NCBI RefSeq assembly: GCF_021130785.1
Contig: NC_060208.1
Coordinates: 54,230,501 to 54,294,500 of the forward strand
DNA from: Homalodisca vitripennis
Taxonomy: Eukaryota; Arthropoda; Insecta; Hemiptera; Cicadellidae
Direction of reading: 5' to 3'
DNA: 64,000 bases
Position 1 is the first letter of the stretch. Every line of letters begins with the position of its first letter. This document shows positions 24,955 to 37,040 of this stretch, piece after piece. Under the pieces are notes generated by a model. The model made no database searches and was not told the DNA's origin. It worked only from the letters and a program-made list of their open reading frames with translations. Made by a program: the position numbers and the translations under genes.

Positions 24955-27199
24955 TTATTTTATTTTTAAACAAACAACCCTTTGAGGCAGTTGTTTAAGT
25001 ATCAATTTTAATGTCATTAAAGGAGTTTTAGACAGTTAAAGTCCGAAGTTTTAGCAATTTTGTGAGGGCCAAATATAAATGGCTGATGATAAAAATATGA
25101 ATTTTTACAATTGAATGGTAGCTTTAGGGTATGACATGTTATGGTTTAAGACATGAAACATTTAATGCATTTTTTAATTCAATTTTTGTATATGACACAT
25201 TTGAATTAAAATATAGTATTTTTCGAAAAATGTTATTTTTCATATCCACACTATAAAAAGTCATACTTTCTTCAGTCTTTTTTATTTAGGCTAAGCTTGA
25301 TATAAGATTAGGCCTACCTGTTTTAAACGCCACAACTCCTCGAACAGTGTAAAGTCTACTATTTATCTGCCCCTATAAAAGGTATCTGAAGGGTTATGAT
25401 TTAAAAAATTACCCAACCGAATATGCATGTAATCACCCACCAGAGAGTAATCAACTCAAACCTCCTTCACTTCCTAGCCAAACTGTGGTGAAATTGAAGT
25501 CAGTGCCTATTCCCACTGCAGTATTGACACGGGGTTGCTGATGGGGCTGCTCTAATTCAAAATTACTATGAGATTTGCGGAAGTGATTTTTGGAAAGATT
25601 GGTAAATACCTAATAATCCCGTTTGCCTAGCAATATAGGCTTCCAGTGAGAGGGTGGCATGGAAAACGTTAATTTATATGGCTGTGGTAATTAGAAATTA
25701 ATACAATTTCTAGCCGTACTTGATGGTATATTGCATAAGAAATAATAGTGAAATTTGGATGAAAGTTGATATCTGTTTAGGGCCTATTGTTTATTTTTGA
25801 ATTTTGAATAAAAATAGAGATTTTTCGTAAAACATTTTGTAAATATGTTACGTATTTAGTATAAATTAGCCTATACTATTAAAAGAGAATGAAGTTTTTT
25901 GTTTATCGTTATATAAAGTAAATGTTTTTAAAGTTTACGAAACAGATGGAATGTGGATTCAAGTTGTGGATGGGTGGTGAAATGTGGTGGGAGGGGGTAC
26001 GCTCACGCCCAGAGGCGGAGCTTCAGTCAGTTTTTGTAAAATCTTCTCTAAAACCATTCAAAAATTTATAGTTCTATTCCCTTCCCTTTAGAAGGATTTA
26101 ACATTTGAAATAAAATACCATTACGTATTTCGCTTTCAATCTCGATTTCGTTCCGAATTCAAATTATTTGAAGTTTGTTAGAATCCAAATTAACATAACA
26201 GTTGCACGTAAACATTATTTATATCAAATCTGCAGTTCTGTTGTATATATCTCAAATGGTCGGATGGGCGCTGAACAACAATTAACATACTTTGTGATAT
26301 AATTGTGAGGAAACTAAAAATATACAGATATCAGAAGGGGTTTTTTAGTTTAATATTTTGAATATAAAATCATTAATATATAAATGCCGTAAGCATTTAC
26401 GGTTGGCAAATTACAAACATCCCATAGGTTAGAAATGTAAAAAGATAAAAAATTCAAATTGTTATTTGTGGACGCAAATTTACAAAACATCTTCATTCCG
26501 AATTTTATTACGTGGATAAATTTTTGTGTGACATAAAATGAACGTTCAGTCTTCATCTAATGTCGATTAATAGATGAGATATTTTTACCGAGGTCGAGTT
26601 GGCTTTTCGATAGACGTCGTGTTTCACAAAAAGCACAACTGATTTGTTTTTACGAAAACCTGATAAATGAAAAACTTTATCACTCGCTCGAATAACAATG
26701 TACTTAGCAAATCCATTTACAACACGAGGAGAGGAGGAAATCACTAACCAGTATCTAAAAAGCTCTAAAAACGCGGAGATCTGAAATAGTGGACAGTGTA
26801 GCGGATGTGGGGAGCGATGATTCTGTAAAACAGGAAGTTCTTATCGCCCGATAGTTATCAACGGTTCATTTGCACACAGGCTCCACTTCCAGTGAAGAAA
26901 CACTAGGCGAGCATGGACGGATACTGATACTGCCGATGCTCCGTTAGGATAGCCTTTGTTTCTAGAACACTACCAGGCATTGTTGTCACTGGTAATATGT
27001 TTTATTCCTAGTACTAAAAGAAAAAAATGGATTTCTGATGTGGGGAGAAGAGAGGAATATAGTGGGGTTAACCTTCAAAATGAATTTTGTAACTTTTTAT
27101 CCCTGTATTGGGTATTTTTATTTGTTACAACATTTATTTGTAACTTTTTCTAAGATATATTTAATATGTTAAAAATAAAACTATGATATTGGTAGAATG
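24955..27199. other. Non-coding gap, nothing recognised
   Basis: No gene or transposon end recognised. The stretch 26770-26850 has a short open run reading SVADVGSDDSVKQEVLIAR before a stop, and it matches nothing I know. Confidence 0.35.
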
Positions 27200-27425
27200 T
27201 AGGGGTACGCTAGATCACATGTAACAGACTTCGCTGAAATTTTATCCAAAATTTCAAGTCTGTAGCTCATTTTATTTCGAGATGTCCTTCGGACAGACAC
27301 ACATACAATCATACAAAAAATATATATTTAGAGCAAAAAAGGTAGACAAAAGGAAAATTGTTGTAGCCTACTGAGAACTAGGCTTCAATGACGCTCTGCC
27401 AGTCCCATTAAATAATATGTTCCAC
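27200..27425 (-). repeat. DR-A dispersed repeat, complement copy
   Basis: Contains AAATTTCAAGTCTGTAGCTC, TTCGAGATGTCCTTCGGACA, GACAGACAC, GGCTTCAATGACGCTCTGCC and TTATTCTTGTCTATGTAGGA, in the complement-strand order of the family. Confidence 0.55.
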
Positions 27426-27879
27426 CATCCAACTTATTCTTGTCTATGTAGGAATTAAGTTGCTTGTTAATTTAAGGTCTATAGAAACACATCTATCTCG
27501 AGATATCTTGGGGATAGTTAAGCTACATATGTGCTATTGTGTCACATGTCAGAATGAAAAACATTTTTCTTTCTCCCAAAAAATACACAAACATAAATAC
27601 AATATTTCAACAATCACATATAAATAATAAAATATCAAATGACTCTTCATCCAACGATTTTCAGTTTTCCATGATTTTCAATGAAGAGTCTCTGTTGCCA
27701 TTAACAGATAGAAACGTTCTAATAAGGCAATGCCAGTTACTTAAAATAAAAAAAAGTTGTATTAATAAGTCATGTGAATGCAGTTACACCCTGTCAGAAC
27801 ACGGTATAAAGTAAAATTTAAGACTGCTAAAAACTGATTTGGATTTTATTTTCATGCAACACCCTAATTGTCGGTTATC
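27426..27879. other. Non-coding gap
   Basis: A 91-codon frame (27539-27814, +) is Ser/Asn/Lys-rich and matches no family. Confidence 0.35.
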
Positions 27880-28100
27880 AATAAGACCAATGTAAAAATG
27901 CTTGCTAACGCTCAGCCAAATCTCAAGGAGTGACATGCACTACCTCCTAACTCGGTATTACCTAGATATATACTATATAAAGGAAGCTTCATACAAAATT
28001 TGAAGTCTAAAAGTCAATTCGTTTCCGAGATACAGACCAAATAGACAGACAGAAATGTAATTTTCACCATCACGGGTGATAGGCTTCCCTAACGCTCAGC
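27880..28100 (-). repeat. DR-A dispersed repeat, complement copy
   Basis: Shows GCTAACGCTCAGCCAAATCT, AGGAGTGACATGCAC, CAAAATTTGAAGTCTAAAAG, GTTTCCGAGATACAGACCAA and a second boundary GATAGGCTTCCCTAACGCTC then AGCC. The two boundary motifs are about 180 bp apart, giving an idea of one unit length. Confidence 0.6.
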
Positions 28101-31002
28101 CAGCACAAATTAATATTTTCCTCTGTCCTCGTTTTTTATCATTGAATTAAATTTAATATGATGTATTCCAGTATCTACAGTTAAATCTAATTCCGCAGTA
28201 GGCCTACATTTACTAAACACAATTACAAAAATATCCAAACATCATATAAATAATTTAAAAAAATAGAAGAAAACGTATTACAGAGGACAATGCCACATTT
28301 ATTAAAATATAATTATTAAGACCCTTAAAAAAATCACAATACAACATAAGTAATTGGTAAACCCAATATTTCACAAAATCAAGGTATTACACCGCTTCGA
28401 ACGATTAAAAATGCAACTAACTTATGTCACTATAAATATTACAAATTTGACACACTTTTTAGAATAGTTTCACTATTTAATAATTATGAAATTAGCATAA
28501 TGCTGATATGATTGTCGTGTTTCATTTAATAATTTGGTGTAAGTTTACTTCTCTTTCTACTCTATAGTAAGATAAAACAGTAACAATGCAGATAAATACT
28601 GTTATTTTCTCGCGAAATTAGAATTATTTGAGAGCTAAATACAACGATAAAGATAATACCGGCTTCAAATTGTATGTATAATAACTGTTTTAATGACACT
28701 TTCTCTAAAAGTCACATCACAAAAATTCTGGGCACGCCCCTGACTTAAATGCTTATTAACTCACATTAATCTACTGGTACATACATACACATCTCGACAT
28801 GGTGTACTGCCTTTAGTCGTAATAGCCTCAATACTCTATAGGCAGATGTGAATTAATGTATTCAATTTAAAAAAATCAAAGAACTAAAACAATGGAATCT
28901 AGCGAATAGCAGACACTTAATATAAGTGGATCATTTTTGAATTCTTCTGAAATATTATTTTAATCATCAGCCAATGAATATATGAATACAATAACAATAT
29001 AATGTAAGAAAATTAATAAATGTACTAAGATTGAATAATGAGTCTGAGGGATGTAGGCCTAATAGATTAGAATGCAATGACTTATAGTTTGATTCATAAT
29101 CATACCATCAATAATTACTTATGTGAACTGTCAATCAATCCATTATATTTGATTACATCACTCGCCAAATAAGAACAAATCGCATACTTATCAATACGGT
29201 AAATGATATAAAATCATCCTGAGTCTCAAATTGATGTGACAAAATGTAGGCAGAAATTCAGTCGTTGTTGATAATTTAATCATCATTCGATGGGTTATAT
29301 TATAGATGAAATAGTTGTGTAATCAAACTACCCCCAATAATTTTTAATTTAATTTTCAATGGATATGTAATAAGTCGTTAATTTTATGAGTGATCAAATC
29401 CTCGAGGAATTATAATCGAATAACCGAGTAAGAGATGTGTAATAAACAAACACATTAATTAAATCATTATTCAATTGTACACAGTCATATTATCAAATCA
29501 TCAATCGGTGTGTTCAATCCAGAATTAATCGGTAAATATTATGTGTGACCATATCAGCAAGAAATATTTATCAAATTATAATATTTATGTATAATAGTGC
29601 ATAATTTCAATGTCAACCACACATGTAGGCCTACCTCCAGTTTAGTTGAATACTAAATTATATGCGTAACTAAACTATACAGAAAGACTTAAAAATAAAA
29701 AATATATTAAATCACTTGGAACAATTTAAGAGCAAAATGCAAATCTCTATTCTTACCCTTGTTATTGGGTCAGACCTAAACGCTTTACTATACACTAGTG
29801 ATTGTAAGGTGTGTACAAAATGAGTTTACTGTAGTTTTCGTACAGTAGCATAGAGTAAACAATTTATGGTAGTGGGTGTAAGACTAGCTATTCCTCAATT
29901 AGAATGGGTCGTTCACTAATATACCACCAACAAGAACACAATAGAGATATTTAGGCCTAGAGTTATACTTAAATACAAAATAGGGAGTCGTATATAGGCA
30001 TTTTGTACATATTACGAGTCTCATGTAGACAATACTAAATCATATATTTGATTTTTAGCCGAGTGCTTGAAAAATAAGACCATTAGAAGATGGTACTGAT
30101 TACTGTCCTCAAGTTATAGGCTTAAAATAAAAAATTAAATTGCCTCAAAATGTAGACTAAATAATGGTTTAGTAATAAGGAACTTAATAGGATAAAACAT
30201 TAAAACTAGGAAAAATGTGGGATATAATAGGAATTAATATAGACATTTTCAATATAAACATATCTTTGATTGATAAAATTTTTGACTTTAGAGAGGAATA
30301 TACCTTGTAAACATATTTGGATTGTGTGACAGAAATTCTGTTCGATAAAGCTAGTTCTGTTCTTTAAAGCACAGATAGCGCTTATTTAAATATCTATTTC
30401 TTGTGATAAATAGTGTATTAAATATTTCAGCCTCTTACTTCCGAGGTTGTTTTAGAACATAACCAAATAGATATAAAAAATATTGTGATAGTCTACAAAA
30501 TAACTTGATTGTTGATATGACCAAATGTTTTAAAAAAGAACTAAATATTTTTGAGTTGTAGTAGAAGGTATGAAAGTTTTTTGTAAAATCCTATTTTGCC
30601 TTTCAGTTAATATAGAAATTATATTTTCTCCATAAAGCTATCATAGTAAAACGTTACGTTGTTAGCGAAACGTTAAAAAACATCAATTTTTAAACAGGAC
30701 AACGTTGTTTATTACTTAATAGGTGGGCAGGCTGTTTAAGAACTCATACTTTTAAATGCTATGCATATGATTTGATTATATGTCATAAACATGACACATT
30801 TATTTCTTTAGATGGTTGAAATAGAGTATAAATTGGGATAAACAAACAACGAAAAATTTACAAAGTTTTACTTGCATAGGTTCGTCGGATTGGACCGAGG
30901 AAGCGCATCCCGTTTTGTCCCAGAAGAGACGCTTTCGCCGGGCCAACCTCAATCGTACATTCCGCTGCTCAAAACTTATATCCAGCTGCATTAAATAATA
31001 TA
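28101..31002. other. Non-coding gap
   Basis: Very AT-rich. Between 29080 and 29560 phrases such as AATCATCATTCGATG and AATCATCAATCGGTG recur and may be the remains of a tandem repeat. A minus-strand frame at 30800-30991 has no recognisable motif. Confidence 0.35.
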
Positions 31003-31287
31003 CAGGGTGAGTCTGACCACCCGTGCAGTAATTTACAGCTGTCTTAATAACTGACTTCCAAACTTTTTCTATCTCTTTTCTCCATAATTTGGCCTCTCCG
31101 AATCCGTTAAAATTATTTTTTAATTTTGAAAAAATGCCCCTAAAGGGCCCAATTTGGGGGGGTAGGGGTACTTTTTGGGGGAATTTTCAAATGTAAACAT
31201 GGGTCGTGTGATACATCAATTTAAAGGTCTCATTACACCGAACATTTATGGCGCAAACAAAAGTTTAATTATCTTTAACCGTATGTA

Positions 31288-33544
31288 CAGGGTGTACCAA
31301 AACGTTTTGAAATAGGACTTTAAAATAAAGTACCGTGTTACCCTACCTACATTACGGAACAGCTCCAGATTTTTTTCCTCACTTGCTATTGACCCTATTT
31401 TTCAATGAAATATGTGGTACGGGCATTTTTCACTGGATTTTCTAAATTTCAAAAATATTCCAAATTTAAGAATACAAAAAATCCTAACACTCAAAATTCT
31501 TAAATAGCAACATATAATAAATTTTATATCAAATAAAAGGTCTTTTTAAAACAAAACTTTTTTTGTATTTAACTTTTTTCCCTATCTCTTACTGTTTCAA
31601 AATGGCAGCCGAAAAACTGAATTACGTATATCTGTTTACAAAATGTAACAAAATTATTTTTTATTTGAACAAACAGGTTTTTGTGATTAAATAAACAGAA
31701 TTTGTTATGAAATCAGGCCAAAATTAAACATGTTTTAATTTTCTAATGTGGCCCAATATTTTTGTAGTAGTTTCCATGTTATCTTTTAAAGATAACATTG
31801 ATTCATGTATGCACAATCTCAATGCAGTCTTGACTAGAAAGGTACTTTGTACCACCCTCAACAGGCTTATCACTTGCGGTAAGCTGGCTAGACATCTTTA
31901 TCTGACAAATGTGATAAGGCTACCCTTAGTCAGTTCATTGGTGTCTGCTGTTAAGGACAGCTTGTGGTTTTTCGAAATGCCGTACACAAATGCAGAGGCA
32001 TTCGATATGCTAATGGTGTTAGGCGAATGTTTTCAAAACTATGTGGCTTCTGCGAGGGTATATGCCGAACGGTTTCCAAATAGAGAACCTCAGTCACGAA
32101 TGGCCTTTCAAAGACTTGCTATTCGAGTTCGTGAAACAGGACAGGTACAGCCTGACAGCAATAAGGGAAAAACGCTTGCAAGGCCTGTAAGAAGTGATTA
32201 GGGCACCAGAAGTATTGGCGGCGGTGTGCAACTAAACCCAAATGATTCTTCCAGAAGAATAGCTATTGATTTCTGGTATGATGAGTCAAAGTTCAGTGGT
32301 GAGGATCCTGAAAGACAATAAAATGCATCCCTACAAGATGTCCCTGCACCAAGAACTTAATGGTGATGATGGCATTCAAAGAATGAATTTTTGTTTGTGG
32401 GCAAGAGAAAAGTTGCTACAAAATGAACATTTTTTTCGCAATCTACTATGGTGTGACGAAGCTACATTTCGGAGCAACGGCGAAGTTAACCGTCACAACA
32501 TGAGGTACTGGGCTCATGAGAACCCCCACTGGGATACGAGAGGTTGACAACCAGAGGGTACTGGACTGTGAATACTTGGTGTGGTATTGTTGGTAGGAGA
32601 ATTGTAGGTCCTTTTTTTCTTTGAAGGACACCTAGATGGAGAGACTTATAACAATTTTTTAATTAATCACTTGCCTAACCTTATTAATAGATGTACCTGA
32701 CGAAGTTGTTGGCAATATGTGGTTTATGCACGACGGTGTGCTCCGGCTCACTACTCGCACAAACGTGCGACAAACGCTTGATGAACAATATCCTGGAAGA
32801 TGGGTTGGAAGAGGAGGTCCAGTTAACTACCCACCAAGATCCCCTGATTTTGACCTGTATGGACTTTTACTTTTGGGGGTAGGCTTGGAAGACTTAGTTT
32901 ATGTTTTTACGACCGACAACACCCGGAAGATATGATGCAGCGAATCCGGAAATGCTATAAATTCAATCAGCCACGAAGAAGTGTTTGCGAGCTGTAGATA
33001 GCTTAAGTTCCAGATTAGAACTGTGTTTAGCAAATGACGGACTACAATTCGAGCACCTTTACTAGCAAAATCAATGAAAGGTAAGAGATTATGGCTAGTT
33101 CAGAGGTCATTCAGAGCTATTAAGCAAATTAAAAATTAAAGGACATATTTTTATTTCATATAATTTAAAATTAATTTGTTACATTTTGTAAACAGACATA
33201 CGTAATTCAGTTTTTTCGGCTGTCATTTTGAAACAGTAAGAGATAGGGAAAAAAGTTAAATACAAAAAAAAGTTTGTTTTAAAAAGACCTTTTATTTGAT
33301 ATAAAATTTATTATATGTTGCTATTTAAGAATTTTGAGTGTTAGGATTTTTTTGTGTTCTTAAATTTTGAATATTTTTGAAATTTAGAAAATCCAGTGAA
33401 AAATGCCCGTACCACATATTTCATTGAAAAATAGGTCAATAGCAAGTTTAGGAAAAAAATCTGGAGCTGTTTCCGTATTGTAGGTAGGGTAACACGGTAC
33501 TTTATTTTAAAAGTCCTATTTCAAAACGTTTTTGGTACACCCTG
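31288..33544 (+). mobile_element. Mariner-family transposon inserted at the palindrome centre
   Basis: Begins CAGGGTGTACCAAAACGTTT and ends with the inverted copy, ACGTTTTTGGTACACCCTG, with TA on both sides (31286-31287 and 33545-33546). Its own inverted repeats run for about 380 bp each (to about 31665 and from about 33165). Between them lies a degenerate transposase of the mariner group in plus orientation. TA duplication, DDE transposase and CAGGG ends agree with the IS630-Tc1-mariner superfamily; long inverted repeats are unusual for typical mariner elements. Confidence 0.8.
31977..32935 (+). pseudogene. Mariner-type DDE transposase, broken
   Basis: The N-terminal helix-turn-helix part starts MPYTNAEAFDMLMVLGE at 31977 and continues through ARVYAERFPNREPQSRMAFQ; this is the DUF4817-type domain found in insect mariner-like transposases. 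An in-frame stop lies at 32199-32201, after which the same frame continues with NPNDSSRRIAIDF. The frame then shifts near 32270 to QSSVVRILKDNKMHPY. The first catalytic Asp is in LLWCDEATFRSNGEVNRHNM. The second is in WFMHDG (frame starting at 32717), followed by GRWVGRGGPVNYPPRSPDF. The third lies in CMDFYFWG in yet another frame ending at 32882. All three catalytic Asp positions are recognisable, but at least three lesions separate them, so no functional enzyme is made. Confidence 0.85.
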
Positions 33545-33825
33545 TACATACGGTTAAAGATAATTAACTTTTGTTTGCGCCAAAATGTTCGGTGTAATAA
33601 GACCTTTAAATTGATGTATCACACGACCCATGTTTACATTTGAAAATTCCCCAAAAAGTACCCCTACCCCCCAAATTGGGCCCTTTAGGGGCATTTTTCA
33701 AAATGAAAAATAATTTTAACAGATTCGGAGAGGCCAAAATTATGGAGAAAAGAGATAGAAAAAGTTTGGAAGTCAGTTATTAAGACAGCTGTAAATACTG
33801 CACGGGTGGTCAGACTCGCCCTGTA

Positions 33826-35304
33826 TTGCAGCACTACTACTGCTTAAAGGGAAAGTGAACTGGTTTAATTGGCATTTACGTTCTAAATCCATATTAATTA
33901 AAACTTTATATGACAGTAATAGATAGTATCTAATCAAACCACGCCAAATATCGTTACATACCCACAAAAACAAATAAAAATAATTAGGCACAGCAAGATT
34001 ACGAAACAACTATTGTACCAATATTTGGCGGCGTATAGTCTTTGATCATGGAAAGGTTGATCAGAACTGTAGAGTAAAAATGTATTTTTGTATATGTTAT
34101 AGGAATAAAATCTTGTTAGTTTTAATTTTAAAATAGTACAAACTTACTCATTTTACTAATTAGACATTGTATGAGTCAATGAGTGTATTATGAATCGTTT
34201 ACACATTAATGGAAGACATCGGCATTACCGTGAGTTATAACAAACCCCCCATAATGTACGCTCTTAAACATAATCTAATAATGATTAAAAACATGTATTA
34301 CAATATATAATTCCACGCTATAGCAATCTAAGGACTGCCAACTCCATAATTTACTCATATACTAAGCTTACAATAGTTATGGTACATTTTTGATGGAGCT
34401 CTTCTATTATTCCGTAGAACCTTATAGGCGCTATAGGATTTTCAAAAAACAAGGTTTATAGGGATGAATCTAGCCTGTTATCTGTGTAAATGGTTATTTT
34501 TACGCGTCTTAACTCTTGCCTCATACCAACTAAATGTAGTTTTCCCTTAGGTATAATTTTCTTTGTTGGTACAATCGGATTTTGATGGATACAATTTTTT
34601 AATTTCTTAGTCACAGACTTTTAAGAGAAGACCTTCTCTGACATTAGGAAAAATAGGGCAACATTTCTTTTCTTAAGGAATTATAATAGTAATTTGAAGT
34701 AGTGATTTTGGTTACTTTAGTAACCAGTTTCGAGGAAAACGGGTTGTATTTGTTACACTGTGTATGTGAATGACAGTAATATTTTGTAATGTAAAAAACG
34801 CGTTAAGAAAGTGAAGGTTGTTAAATAAGATATATCACTCTAAGAAAACATGTTTAAAAATCTGCCTCAGGCATTTTACCATGCATGTTCTTAACTATAA
34901 AATGGCTCCCTTTAATGGAATGTAAAAACTAAAAATTCCTTGTGGGATGATCAAAACCACTTTTCTATTTTCCCTGTGTTCAGGTAAGTATCTTAAAATT
35001 ATATAATTGATTTTCTAAAAAATAATATTTTTTTAATTTCATACAAACAAAATCCAATTTTATAATCTTAACACACGTTCCAGATTTATGGACAACTGCA
35101 GTACGTGATTTTGGATTCCAAGTATTAATCATTTCTAACTGTCATGCTTTAATCAGACAACATTGTGTCATTTGCGATTACAACGGAAAGTATCAAAGCT
35201 GATAACGGATAAAGCTCGTATAGATTCCTTTAGTTAAATTAACATTTCCACACGAAATCAATATAAAAGATGTTTTAAACGATAATTTTAATGTAACTGA
35301 CGTT
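33826..35304. other. Non-coding gap
   Basis: AT-rich. Nothing recognised apart from the start of the decayed inverted-repeat element that follows. Confidence 0.35.
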
Positions 35305-36803
35305 AAATACCAATAAAAACTATAACTCTCTACCAATCTTTTCAGGTACATATTATTTCTAGATCAAAGACAAACCGAAATTTCATATTAAAACCTTCAA
35401 AACCTAATTACCCAAATAGTCACCATTTTGTTTCTTACACTTTTTTCCATTTTTAGTTTTAGAAAGCATTATATTGTTATGATGTGAAATCTAATATATA
35501 GATTTATAATCAAAAGGTCTAATTATAGAAAAAATAAATTTTTATAAAGCTTTATTTTCAAAATGGTGGCTTTCTAAAAACTATAAGTTAAAAACTATAT
35601 CTTAAAAACAACGAATGATAAAACAGTCACAATTATCACATTTTAGTTGGGTAACTTAATTACAGATCCAATGATAGCAGTTTTAAGAAAACCGATTTAT
35701 AAATAAGAGATATAAATCTTTTAAAAAATCGAAGTCAAAATAATTTGAATTAAAAGACCAATTTCTGTCACTGGATGAGCAGTTTCAGTCCAATATTTAA
35801 TTAAGATCGATCTATGTTCTATATATTCCTCTCCACAGGCATAGCCTGTTTGATTGCACATCTTGAACAATGTCAGTAGAGTTAGCTCCACGAGTCCAAA
35901 TATGATTTTGTATTTTTGAAATAAAAAATAAATTATTGAAACAGAATTTAGTAGCAGCTTTATTTAAATAAATGTATTATCTTTTAGATTATAAACATTT
36001 TTATTTTCTTATTTTTTAATCAAAAGAAACCTTAATCCTGCAATATGCAAGGTATTATCATATGCAACAACGCAATATTATAATCAGCTGATTAGAGCAG
36101 CTAAAACTAAATAAACAGCTGATTGTTGTGGCTCACAAACAGTGCTGTCACATAATGACAGTGAATATTGTTTATTACTGGGGTTTTATCTCCCTTATTT
36201 ATCAATAGATTTTCTTAAAATAGGTATCGTTAGATTTGTAATTACGTTTTCAAAATAAAATGTAATAATTGTGACCTTATATTAGCCTACATATTATTTT
36301 TTCGATGTTTATGTATTTAGATTTTAAAATATTTGTTTTGTTATTTGGCCTTTAGATTATAAAGCAATATACCAAAACTCTCGTCAGGTGCATATTGTGA
36401 CATTGAGAATACCTCTTCACCTAGATTGCACTCCTTTTTGTGTAGTCTGGATGTCTCTGTACCTCATTGTCTCGTCAGGTGCACAATTGAGACATTGAGA
36501 ATACCTCTTCACCTAGATTGCACTCATTTTTGTAGTCTGAATACCGCTATTTCTGATGTCAAAACGATACGGGGGTTTCGTTTTGAGCTTCTTCGTTCTT
36601 CATCGTCGCAGCCTTTTTTTGGATCCCTTTAGACGAACACGACAAAGCCTTTCTCAAATAAAACATTTTTTAAGCGAACAAAACTAAATGGCGACTATTC
36701 GGGTAATTATTGAATTTTCGAAAGTTTGAATATGAAATTTTGGTTTGACTGATCCAGGATAAATAATACTTAAAATATTGGTAGAGAGTTTTGGGACACG
36801 CTG
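35305..36803. mobile_element. Decayed inverted-repeat (mariner-like) element
   Basis: The segment 35320-35455 (ACTCTCTACCAATC, AAATTTCATATTAAA, TAATTACCCAAATAGTCACC) is an inverted, diverged copy of 36665-36803, whose complement reads CAGCGTGTCCCAAAACTCTC, TACCAATATTTTAAGTATTA and TTACCCGAATAGTCGCC. The right end has TA at 36804-36805 and a CAGCGTGTCCC terminus, as in mariner-type elements. The left terminus is eroded. No transposase was recognised inside. Confidence 0.45.
36380..36655 (+). repeat. Direct repeat, copies 1-2 (CTCGTCAGGTGCA units)
   Basis: CTCGTCAGGTGCA followed by GACATTGAGAATACCTCTTC, ACCTAGATTGCACTC and TAGTCTG occurs at 36380 and again 91 bp later at 36471. The second copy continues into CGGGGGTTTCGTTTTGAGCT and TTGGATCCCTTTAGACGAAC. 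Confidence 0.85.
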
Positions 36804-36862
36804 TATATATATATAGGTATTCTATATATAAAAATATATAGGTATTCTAATAAAAAATAAGA

Positions 36863-37040
36863 GTATTCTCATTGTCTCGTCAGGTGCACAATTGAGACAT
36901 TGAGAATACCTCTTCACCTAGATTGCACTCCTGTTTGTAGTCTGGATGTCTCTGTTTCTGATGTCGGAACGATGCGGGGGTTTCGTTTTGAGCTTCATCG
37001 TCGCAGACTGTTTTTGGATCCCTTTAGACGAACACGACTT
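36863..37040 (+). repeat. Direct repeat, copy 3, with hairpin at its start
   Basis: Nearly identical to 36471-36640, from CTCATTGTCTCGTCAGGTGC to TTTAGACGAACACGA. At its start TATTCTCATTGTCTC and GAGACATTGAGAATA form an imperfect hairpin with one mismatch. The repeat may be a fragment of an unidentified element; it is non-coding. Confidence 0.8.

Larger units (their letters stand above)
31003..33823. mobile_element. Palindromic foldback element carrying a nested mariner
   Basis: The outer ends are CAGGGTGAGTCTGACCACCC at 31003 and its near-exact inverted copy ending at 33823, flanked by TA (31001-31002 and 33824-33825). The left arm 31003-31287 and right arm 33545-33823 are inverted copies along their whole length. 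They meet, if the inner element is removed, at CCGTATG-TA-CATACGG, so the outer element would be a roughly 560-bp palindrome with almost no loop. It has no coding capacity of its own. An inner segment GGTCGTGTGATACATCAATT is similar to one in the foldback at 12265, suggesting a family relationship. Confidence 0.8.
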
